Below, in pieces: positions 1 through 5,770 of a DNA stretch of 8,622 nt. The notes beneath the pieces were generated by a model that was not told where the DNA came from, ran no database searches, and saw nothing but the letters and a program-made list of their open reading frames with translations. The DNA comes from Betaproteobacteria bacterium (GTDB lineage: Bacteria > Pseudomonadota > Gammaproteobacteria > Burkholderiales > Burkholderiaceae_C). The stretch lies in NCBI GenBank assembly GCA_009923895.1, contig RFSP01000071.1, positions 1 through 8,622 of the forward strand. The letters are read 5' to 3'. Numbering within the stretch: the stretch's first letter is position 1; every line of letters starts with the position of its first letter. The translations under genes and the position numbers were made by a program.

Positions 1-373
1 GCAGCTGGCCCCCTTCCTGGCGGTGATCGTGGGGGGGGCACTTTGCGGGGTGGCGGGTGCCTTCTTGTCTGTGGTTTATGCACCGATGTGGGTCGAAGGC
101 CTGGTGTCAGGGCGTGGATGGATCGCGCTGGCGCTCACCACTTTTGCCACCTGGCGCCCTGCGCGGGTGCTCTTGGGTGCATACTTGTTTGGGGGGGTCA
201 CCATGTTGCAGTTCCACCTGCAGGGCCAAGGGGTGGAGGTGGCCAGCCAATTGCTCGCCATGCTGCCTTATCTGGCCACCATTGTGGTCTTGGTGCTGAT
301 CTCGCGCAATGCCGGTTGGGTTCGTGCCAACATGCCGGCTTCGCTGGGCCGACCTTTTTTCCCGGGCAGCTGA
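1..373 (+). CDS. ABC transporter permease, C-terminal part (sugar/nucleoside-type, BMP-transporter partner)
   Basis: This is the last 123 codons of an inner-membrane permease; the reading frame starts at base 2 and the N-terminus lies beyond the left edge. The fragment is very hydrophobic, with about four membrane segments: residues 5-26, 39-51, 56-72 and 81-103 of the fragment. The run GRGWIALALTTFATW and a closing LPYLATIVVLVLISR-type helix are typical of BPD_transp_2 permeases that work with BMP/PnrA-type binding proteins for nucleosides and related compounds. The binding-protein gene begins 60 bases downstream, which supports this assignment. A second permease and an ATPase should lie upstream. 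The substrate cannot be read from this piece. The family call is fairly secure; nucleoside or purine specificity is inferred from the neighbours. Confidence 0.85.
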   Translation, partial: QLAPFLAVIVGGALCGVAGAFLSVVYAPMWVEGLVSGRGWIALALTTFATWRPARVLLGAYLFGGVTMLQFHLQGQGVEVASQLLAMLPYLATIVVLVLISRNAGWVRANMPASLGRPFFPGS

Positions 374-385
374 GCCGCTGGCCCG
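363..385 (+). other. GC-rich hairpin across the permease stop codon
   Basis: CGGGCAGC (363-370) pairs with GCTGGCCCG (377-385) to give an eight-pair stem with one bulged G at 381 and a six-base loop that contains the TGA stop. No T-run follows directly, so it is not a classic terminator. Hairpins between a permease gene and its binding-protein gene can stabilise the downstream mRNA or reduce read-through. That role is inference here. Confidence 0.4.
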
Positions 386-422
386 ATAATCGCTTTCACT
401 TGTCGTCGTCTTTTACCAACCC

Positions 423-427
423 GGAGG
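423..427 (+). promoter_or_regulatory. Ribosome binding site of the BMP lipoprotein gene
   Basis: GGAGG at 423-427 lies six bases before the ATG at 434. This near-ideal Shine-Dalgarno site fits a highly expressed binding protein and fixes its start codon. Confidence 0.8.
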
Positions 428-433
428 TTTTTC

Positions 434-1564
434 ATGTCATTGCATACCAAGCGTTCCCTGCTCCAATGGGCAGGTCTCACAGCGATTGCTGCCACTGTGG
501 CCCTTGTGGGTTGTGGCAAGAAAGAGGAGCCCAAGCCGGCGGCTCAAGCCAAGCCCGAGCCGCTCAAGGCGGCCTGGATTTACGTGGGCCCGGTGGGCGA
601 CGCAGGCTGGTCCTTCGCGCACGACCAAGGTCGCAAGGCGGCCGAAGCCAAGTTTGGCGACGGGCTCAAGACCACCATCGTTGAAAAGGTGCCTGAAGGG
701 GCCGATGCCGAGCGTGTCATTCGTGACCTGGCCCAACAGGGCAACAAAATCATCTTCGCCACGTCCTTCGGCTACATGGATGCCATGTTGAAGGTGGCTG
801 GCGAATTCCCCGACGTCAAGTTCGAGCACGCCACGGGCTACAAAACCGCGCCAAATATGCGCATTTATGACGCCAGCTTCTACCACGACACCTATATGGC
901 GGGCGTGGTGGCCGGCAAGATGACCAAGACCAACACCTTGGGCTTTGTGGGCTCGTTCCCCATTCCCGAAGTGCTGCGCAATATCAACGCCTTCACCCTG
1001 GGCGCGCAAAGCGTGAACCCCAAGATCAAGACCAAGGTGGTGTGGGTGAGCACATGGTTTGATCCCCCCAAGGAAAGCGAAGCCGCACAAAGCCTGATCA
1101 ACCAAGGCGCGGATGTGCTCTTGCAAAACACCGACTCCACCGCGGTGCTGCAAACGGCTGAAAAGAATGGCAAGTACGCCTTCGGCTGGGACAGCGACAT
1201 GAGCACCTTTGGGCCCAAAGCCCACCTGGCTTCGGCGATCGCCAACTGGGGTCCCTATTACATCAAGGCGATCGAAGAGTTGAAGGCCGGCACCTGGAAG
1301 ACCGAGCGCACCGTCTGGGGCGTGAAGGAAGGTTTGAACGACTTGATCAAGATTGCAGACGTGGTGCCAGAGGAGACCAAGAAAAAGGTCGAAACCATCA
1401 AGGCAGGCATCAAAGATGGCAGCTTTGAGGTCTTCACCGGTCCGATCATGGACAACACGGGCAAGGAGCGTTTGGCCAAGGACCAAAAGGCCGACCAAGC
1501 CTGGAAGGACAAGATCGACTTCTACGTCAAGGGCGTGGAAGGCAAGGTGCCGTCAGGCAAGTGA
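434..1564 (+). CDS. BMP-family ABC transporter substrate-binding lipoprotein
   Basis: This 376-residue protein would capture the substrate for the ABC transporter whose permease end lies just upstream. The N-terminus is a lipoprotein signal: K6 and R7, a hydrophobic stretch, then the lipobox LVGC with the lipidated cysteine at residue 27. A Lys/Pro/Ala/Glu-rich linker (about 28-45) follows. The mature domain begins with AAWIYVGPVGDAGW (46-59) and carries SFGYMDAML near 111-119, GFVGSFPIPEVLRNINAF near 170-187, and QNTDSTAVLQTAEKNGKYAFGWDSDM near 231-256. All are typical of the Bmp/Med/PnrA family (PF02608), which bind purine nucleosides or related ligands. Length is normal. The start is fixed by GGAGG six bases upstream. 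The adenine-deaminase-type gene nearby suggests a purine or nucleoside ligand, but this is inferred and a different small molecule is possible. Confidence 0.93.
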   Translation: MSLHTKRSLLQWAGLTAIAATVALVGCGKKEEPKPAAQAKPEPLKAAWIYVGPVGDAGWSFAHDQGRKAAEAKFGDGLKTTIVEKVPEGADAERVIRDLAQQGNKIIFATSFGYMDAMLKVAGEFPDVKFEHATGYKTAPNMRIYDASFYHDTYMAGVVAGKMTKTNTLGFVGSFPIPEVLRNINAFTLGAQSVNPKIKTKVVWVSTWFDPPKESEAAQSLINQGADVLLQNTDSTAVLQTAEKNGKYAFGWDSDMSTFGPKAHLASAIANWGPYYIKAIEELKAGTWKTERTVWGVKEGLNDLIKIADVVPEETKKKVETIKAGIKDGSFEVFTGPIMDNTGKERLAKDQKADQAWKDKIDFYVKGVEGKVPSGK

Positions 1565-1594
1565 GGGTAAAGAAGCAGGTCAACTGCATCTGTC

Positions 1595-1633
1595 AACGCC
1601 GCCACGCGCATCACGCCTGGCGGCGTTTTTCTT
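1595..1633 (+). terminator. Intrinsic terminator after the BMP gene
   Basis: AACGCCGCCA (1595-1604) and TGGCGGCGTT (1618-1627) form a perfect ten-base-pair stem with a 13-base loop, followed by TTTTTCTT to 1633. It sits 31 bases after the BMP stop and only about 15 bases before the start of the Rieske gene. It should end most transport-operon transcripts. The downstream genes then need read-through or a promoter of their own, and no convincing promoter is visible in the gap. Confidence 0.88.
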
Positions 1634-1648
1634 GATGGAGCGAATGCG

Positions 1649-2605
1649 GTGAAAGAGCAAGATTGGTGGTGGCCGGTGGCCGTGGTGGGTGAAGAGCAGG
1701 CCGGACCGCAGCCCGTGGTCTTGCTGGGCGAAGCCTTGGTCTTGTGGGCCTCGGACGCTGGCCCGCCCTCGTTGTTGACCGACCGCTGTCCCCACCGAGG
1801 CACTCGACTCTCGCTGGGCAAGGTGCGCGGCGACACCTTGGAGTGCCCCTACCACGGCTGGCGCTTCAGCGGCGCGGGCCAGTGTTTGGCGGTCCCGGCT
1901 CAACCCGGATTCGTGCCACCGGCGTCTACGGCGGCGGCCTGTCACGGGCTCCAAGCGTCCCATGGCCTGTGGTGGGCCAGCTTGGGGGGCCGTGCTTTCC
2001 ATCCATTGCCCGACCTTCAAGGTCTGCCCGCACGTCGACTGGTCTATGGGCCCTTTGATGTGGCCACCAGCGCGCCCCGTGCGGTGGAAAACTTTCTCGA
2101 CACGTCGCATTTTGCTTTTGTGCATGAGGGTTGGTTGGGCGATGCGCAACACCCTGAGGTCCCGCCCTACGACGTGGTTCACACCGCCGATGGTCGCCCG
2201 GTGATCGAAAGCTATCAGGCATGGCAGCCCCGTGCTTCGGCCACCGCAGCAGGCGGGGCATGGGTGACCTACCGCTACGAAGTCCTCAGCCCTTTTGCGG
2301 CCTTGTTGACCAAGCGCGGCGATGGCGACGCACCGCAAGACAGTTATGTCGTGTGGGCCTGCCCGCAAACGCCGGAGTCTTGTCGCCTTTGGTTTGCTCA
2401 GTACACCACTGACACTCACACACCCGATGACGTCTTGCGCAATTTCCAGGTGGACATCTTCGGTCAAGATCAACCCGTGCTGGAATCTCAACAACCCAAG
2501 CGACTGCCGATTTCCGGGGGTGAAGCCATGGTGGCCGCCGACCGGCTCAGCGCCGCCTACCGGCGCTACTTGAAACAATGCGAAATCACCTTCGCCGTGT
2601 GTTGA
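1649..2605 (+). CDS. Rieske [2Fe-2S] non-heme iron oxygenase, alpha-subunit type
   Basis: This 318-residue oxygenase uses O2 and reductant to hydroxylate or dealkylate a small molecule. The N-terminal Rieske domain has C47-x-H49 and C66-x2-H69 with 16 residues between them (CPHRG and CPYHGW). The C-terminal domain has the mononuclear iron motif ENFLDTSHFAFVH, with H154 and H159 as likely ligands, D151 as the bridging Asp and D274 as the probable third ligand. The layout resembles the vanillate demethylase/PaO-type group rather than large naphthalene-dioxygenase alpha subunits. No reductase or ferredoxin is encoded in the window, so electrons must come from elsewhere. The start is GTG at 1649, with GGAG at 1637-1640 eight bases upstream; no other in-frame start lies nearby. 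Substrate unknown. The adenine-deaminase-type gene next door makes a purine or N-alkylpurine an attractive but unproven candidate. Confidence 0.9.
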   Translation: MKEQDWWWPVAVVGEEQAGPQPVVLLGEALVLWASDAGPPSLLTDRCPHRGTRLSLGKVRGDTLECPYHGWRFSGAGQCLAVPAQPGFVPPASTAAACHGLQASHGLWWASLGGRAFHPLPDLQGLPARRLVYGPFDVATSAPRAVENFLDTSHFAFVHEGWLGDAQHPEVPPYDVVHTADGRPVIESYQAWQPRASATAAGGAWVTYRYEVLSPFAALLTKRGDGDAPQDSYVVWACPQTPESCRLWFAQYTTDTHTPDDVLRNFQVDIFGQDQPVLESQQPKRLPISGGEAMVAADRLSAAYRRYLKQCEITFAVC

Positions 2606-2639
2606 GGCACGGCCCGGTCAGCCTGAAAGGATGCAAGCC

Positions 2640-3692
2640 ATGACTCTGGACTTCAGCCGCATTCCGCGAGATCGACTGCCGGCGTTGCTGCGTGCCATGC
2701 CCAAAGCCGAACTGCATCTGCACATTGAGGGCTCCCTGGAGCCGGAGCTGATCTTCAAGCTTGCGCAGCGAAATGGGGTGGCCCTGCCTTACGCCAGCGT
2801 GGACGCGCTTCGCGCCGCCTATGCGTTCACCGACTTGCAAAGCTTTTTGGACATTTATTACGCCGGCGCCAGTGTGCTGATCAAGGAACAAGACTTCTTT
2901 GACATGGCTTGGGCCTATTTTGAACGCGCGGCTGCAGACCACGTGGTTCACGCCGAGATCTTTTTCGATCCTCAAACTCACACCGAGCGCGGTGTGGCCA
3001 TGGCCACCGTCATTGAAGGGCTGGCGCATGCGTGTCACCGGGCCCATGCGGAATTTGGTATCTCGTCTCACCTCATCCTGTGCTTCTTGCGTCACCTGAG
3101 CGAAGAGGCCGCGTTTGACACGCTTGAGCAAGCGCTGCCCTATCGCAATCACTTTGTGGGGGTGGGGCTTGACAGCAGCGAGCGCGGTCACCCTCCCGAA
3201 AATTTCGCGCGCGTCTTTGCTCGGTGTCGTGAGTTGGGCCTGCTCACAGTGGCCCATGCCGGTGAAGAGGGTCCGCCGGCTTACATCGAAAGCGCGCTTG
3301 ACGTGCTGCAGGTCAAACGCATTGATCATGGCGTGCGGTGCATGCAAAGCACGTCCCTCGTCAAGCGATTGGCCCACGAACGCATGCCTTTGACCGTGTG
3401 CCCGTTGTCCAACGTGAAGTTGTGCGTGTTCAAGACTTTGGCCGATCACAATCTGCCGGCTTTGCTTGACGCGGGGCTGTGCGCCACGATCAACAGCGAT
3501 GATCCCGCGTATTTTGGGGGTTATATCAACGAGAACTTCGTGCAGACGTTCGCGGCATTGCCCACGCTGGGGGCCCGCCAGGCGTGGGAGCTGGCGATGA
3601 ACAGCTTTGAAGCGAGTTTTGTGGATGAGGGTCAGCGCTCGCGTTGGTCCAAAAAACTGCACGAAGCCTTCATTGAGGCTTCCATAGGGTAA
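2640..3692 (+). CDS. Adenine deaminase (adenosine-deaminase superfamily, Aah1/PA0148-like)
   Basis: This 350-residue zinc hydrolase is predicted to convert adenine to hypoxanthine plus ammonia. Zinc and catalytic residues are in place: H26 and H28 (AELHLH), H206 and E209 (AHAGEE), H230 (RIDHGVR) and D287-D288 (NSDDPAYFGG). AEIFFDPQTHTERG (105-118) and GVGLDSSERGHPPENF (174-189) match, from memory, the adenine-deaminase branch (Pseudomonas PA0148, yeast Aah1) rather than true adenosine deaminases. Automatic pipelines often call such proteins adenosine deaminase. I chose ATG 2640 because GAAAGG (2625-2630) lies nine bases upstream; an in-frame ATG at 2631 abuts that site and is less likely. It follows the Rieske gene by 34 bases. 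A deaminase for another 6-aminopurine, such as an N6-substituted adenine, cannot be excluded. Confidence 0.9.
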   Translation: MTLDFSRIPRDRLPALLRAMPKAELHLHIEGSLEPELIFKLAQRNGVALPYASVDALRAAYAFTDLQSFLDIYYAGASVLIKEQDFFDMAWAYFERAAADHVVHAEIFFDPQTHTERGVAMATVIEGLAHACHRAHAEFGISSHLILCFLRHLSEEAAFDTLEQALPYRNHFVGVGLDSSERGHPPENFARVFARCRELGLLTVAHAGEEGPPAYIESALDVLQVKRIDHGVRCMQSTSLVKRLAHERMPLTVCPLSNVKLCVFKTLADHNLPALLDAGLCATINSDDPAYFGGYINENFVQTFAALPTLGARQAWELAMNSFEASFVDEGQRSRWSKKLHEAFIEASIG

Positions 3693-3698
3693 TCTTCC

Positions 3699-3716
3699 GC
3701 CTCCAAACAGGGAGGC
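3699..3716 (+). promoter_or_regulatory. Hairpin that covers the Shine-Dalgarno site of the MetE-like gene
   Basis: GCCTCC (3699-3704) pairs perfectly with GGAGGC (3711-3716) across the loop AAACAG. The right arm contains the GGAGG ribosome site (3711-3715) for the ATG at 3720, so the folded form would block ribosome entry. Six GC-rich pairs could control translation or simply require ribosomes arriving from the upstream gene, whose stop lies only seven bases before the stem. The pairing is seen directly; a regulatory role is inferred. Confidence 0.45.
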
Positions 3717-3719
3717 CTC

Positions 3720-4748
3720 ATGTTCCAAACCATGATCGCGGGCAGCTTGCCCAAGCCGGGCTGGCTCGCGGAAACCCACAAACTGTGGCCCAAATGGCGT
3801 GCCGAGGGCGACGAGTTGGCGCAAGCCAAGCTGGACGCGACGCTCCTGTGGATCAAAGCCCAGGAGGACGCGGGCATGGATGTGATTGGCGACGGGGAGC
3901 AGTCTCGCCAACACTTTGTGCACGGCTTCTTGGAGCAGGTGGAGGGCATCGACTTTGAGCACAAGGTCGAAATGGGCATCCGCAATGACCGCTACAAAGC
4001 CATGGTGCCCCAGGTGGTGGCGCCTTTGCGCCTGAAGGGACGTGTCCATGCTCGCGAAGCCCGTTTCCTGCGGGCCCACACCCAGCACAAGACCAAGTTC
4101 ACGTTGCCCGGGCCCATGACCATTGTCGACACGGTGGCCGACCGCTTTTATGGTGACCGCGTCAAGATGGCGATGGCGTTTGCAGAACTGCTCAACCAGG
4201 AGGCCCTGGCGCTTCAAGCCGACGGCATGGACGTCATTCAGTTTGATGAACCGGCTTTCAATGTGTACATGGCCGACGCGGCCGATTGGGGCGTCAAGGC
4301 GTTGGAGCGAGCGGCGCAAGGATTGACCTGCACCACGGCCGTTCACATCTGCTATGGCTATGGCATCCAGGCCAACATTGATTGGAAGAGCACACTCGGC
4401 CAAGAGTGGCGTCAGTACGAAAAGGTGTTTCCGGCACTTGCGGCCAGTTCCATCGACCAAGTGAGCTTGGAGTGCATTCACTCCCATGTGCCCCCGGAAT
4501 TGATGGCACTGCTCAAAGGCAAAGACGTCATGGTGGGCGTCATCGATGTGGCGAGCGACAAAGTCGAAACACCTGAAGAGGTGGCCGACACCATTGCGCA
4601 GGCTTTGAAATACGTGCCGCGTGAGCGCTTGTTGGCCTGCACCAATTGCGGACTCGCGCCCATGAGTCGTGAAGTGGCTGAAGCCAAGTTGCAAGCCCTG
4701 GTGTCTGGGGCGGCATTGGCACGTCAACGTGCGGGTGTGAGCCCATGA
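3720..4748 (+). CDS. Stand-alone MetE C-terminal-like methyltransferase (MesD-like methionine synthase)
   Basis: This 342-residue protein corresponds only to the catalytic C-terminal half of cobalamin-independent methionine synthase; the folate-binding N-terminal half of MetE (about 750 residues) is absent. Zinc ligands appear intact: H209 and C211 (VHICYGYG), E251 (SLECIHSH) and C310 (CTNCGLAP). Further family motifs are AGSLPKP (7-13), GDGEQSRQHF (57-66), LPGPMT (129-134) and QFDEPAFN (174-181). It is predicted to methylate homocysteine, or a related thiol, to make methionine. From memory it most resembles the MesD group of folate-independent 'core MetE' synthases, which work with the partner MesX (DUF1852). 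No MesX-like gene is in this window. GGAGG four bases before the ATG sets the start. Its stop overlaps the next start by four bases (ATGA), implying translational coupling. The methyl donor is unknown. Confidence 0.85.
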   Translation: MFQTMIAGSLPKPGWLAETHKLWPKWRAEGDELAQAKLDATLLWIKAQEDAGMDVIGDGEQSRQHFVHGFLEQVEGIDFEHKVEMGIRNDRYKAMVPQVVAPLRLKGRVHAREARFLRAHTQHKTKFTLPGPMTIVDTVADRFYGDRVKMAMAFAELLNQEALALQADGMDVIQFDEPAFNVYMADAADWGVKALERAAQGLTCTTAVHICYGYGIQANIDWKSTLGQEWRQYEKVFPALAASSIDQVSLECIHSHVPPELMALLKGKDVMVGVIDVASDKVETPEEVADTIAQALKYVPRERLLACTNCGLAPMSREVAEAKLQALVSGAALARQRAGVSP

Positions 4749-5758
4749 CCTTGGCGATCTCCTATGACGATGTGGCATCGGCGGCCCGAAGGCTCGAGGG
4801 CGTGGCCCATTGCACGCCGGTGCTGACCTCGCAAACGGTCAACGAGCGCACGGGTGCGCAGGTGTTCTTCAAAGCCGAGAACTTGCAGCGCATGGGCGCT
4901 TTCAAGTTTCGAGGGGCCTACAACGCGGTGTCTCAGCTGTCGCGCGATCAGCGCGCCCAAGGGGTGCTTGCGTTTTCATCGGGCAATCATGCCCAGGCCA
5001 TGGCTTTGTCGGCACGCCTCCTGGGGGTGCCCAGCGTCATCCTGATGCCCAAAGACGCTCCGGCAGCCAAGGTGGCCGCGACTCGCGCCTATCAAGCAGG
5101 CATTCAGGGCAGCGAGGTGGTGCTCTTTGATCGCTACACCGAGGATCGTGAAGCCCTGAGCCATCGCTTGGCGCAAGAACGCGGTCTGACGCTGATACCG
5201 CCGTATGACCACCCCCACGTCATGGCGGGCCAAGGCACGGCCGCCAAGGAATTGATCGAGCAAGTGGCCACCATGCCCGGCGGTGGCGCTTTGGATGCCT
5301 TGCTGGTGTGTGTGGGCGGCGGGGGGTTGATTTCTGGCTGTGCCGTTGCGGCCAAGCACCTGCTCCCGCAGATCCAGGTCTGGGGTGTGGAGCCCGAGGC
5401 GGGCAACGACACCCAGCGCAGCCTGGCCGAAGGCCGCATCGTGCACATCGACACCCCCAAGACCATCGCCGATGGCGCGCAAACGCAGCACTCGGGGCAG
5501 CTCACCTTCCCCGTCATTCAGGCCTTGGTGTCGGGCATTGTCACGGTCAGCGACGAACAGCTGGTGCGCGCCATGCGCTTGTTTGCTGAGCGACTGAAAG
5601 TGGTGGTGGAGCCCACGGGCGCATTGGGGGCTGCGGCCCTGTTAGAACGCGTGGCCGGCCTGCCCGATTTGCGGGGCCGGCGCGTGGGCGTGATCCTTTC
5701 TGGCGGCAATGTGGATGTTGCGCGTTTCGCATCCTTGCTGGCCCAAACTGCTGACTAG
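4745..5758 (+). CDS. PLP-dependent threonine/serine dehydratase-like enzyme (serine racemase/hydroxyaspartate dehydratase type)
   Basis: This 337-residue fold-type-II PLP enzyme has the Schiff-base lysine at K54 (GAFKFRGAYN), the substrate loop SSGNHAQ (78-84), the PLP-phosphate glycine loop GGGGLISG (191-198), and the late SGGNVD motif near 325-330. It lacks the C-terminal ACT-like regulatory domain of biosynthetic IlvA, so it should not be isoleucine-inhibited. Similarity to serine racemase and to threo-3-hydroxyaspartate dehydratases (the DRYTEDRE run, 129-136) points to deamination of a hydroxyamino acid to an oxo acid plus ammonia. The exact substrate among serine, threonine and hydroxyaspartate is not readable. 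The segment AYQAGIQGSEVV (115-126) seems about four or five residues longer than the usual short 'YGAEVV' form. The start overlaps the upstream stop (ATGA), so translation is probably coupled. Confidence 0.88.
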   Translation: MTLAISYDDVASAARRLEGVAHCTPVLTSQTVNERTGAQVFFKAENLQRMGAFKFRGAYNAVSQLSRDQRAQGVLAFSSGNHAQAMALSARLLGVPSVILMPKDAPAAKVAATRAYQAGIQGSEVVLFDRYTEDREALSHRLAQERGLTLIPPYDHPHVMAGQGTAAKELIEQVATMPGGGALDALLVCVGGGGLISGCAVAAKHLLPQIQVWGVEPEAGNDTQRSLAEGRIVHIDTPKTIADGAQTQHSGQLTFPVIQALVSGIVTVSDEQLVRAMRLFAERLKVVVEPTGALGAAALLERVAGLPDLRGRRVGVILSGGNVDVARFASLLAQTAD

Positions 5759-5762
5759 GAGA
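5757..5762 (+). promoter_or_regulatory. Ribosome binding site of the S10 peptidase gene
   Basis: AGGAGA at 5757-5762 overlaps the TAG stop of the dehydratase gene and lies eight bases before the ATG at 5771. The spacing fixes the start and ties the gene to the operon. Confidence 0.75.
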
Positions 5763-5770
5763 CTCTACAA

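Noticed and set aside
385..390. GATAAT as a -10 promoter box before the BMP gene
   Set aside because: It matches five of six consensus bases but no acceptable -35 box lies 16-18 bases upstream.
374..433. Possible riboswitch or operator in the gap before the BMP gene
   Set aside because: The gap is only 60 bases, mostly the hairpin and the ribosome site, and no purine-riboswitch core or clear palindrome is visible.
437..1498. A 353-codon minus-strand frame opposite the BMP gene
   Set aside because: It is a shadow of a gene with an obvious lipobox and family motifs; the translated product looks low-order and unrecognisable.
1580..2578. A 332-codon minus-strand frame opposite the Rieske gene
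   Set aside because: The plus-strand frame carries complete Rieske and iron motifs; the antisense product has no recognisable feature.
2631..2633. ATG at 2631 as the start of the adenine deaminase gene
   Set aside because: The GAAAGG ribosome site directly abuts it with no spacing, whereas ATG 2640 has nine bases of spacing.
2586..4778. A 730-codon open frame on the minus strand opposite the deaminase and MetE-like genes
   Set aside because: It is antisense to two genes with clear family motifs, its product resembles no family I recognise, and long antisense frames are expected in GC-rich coding DNA.
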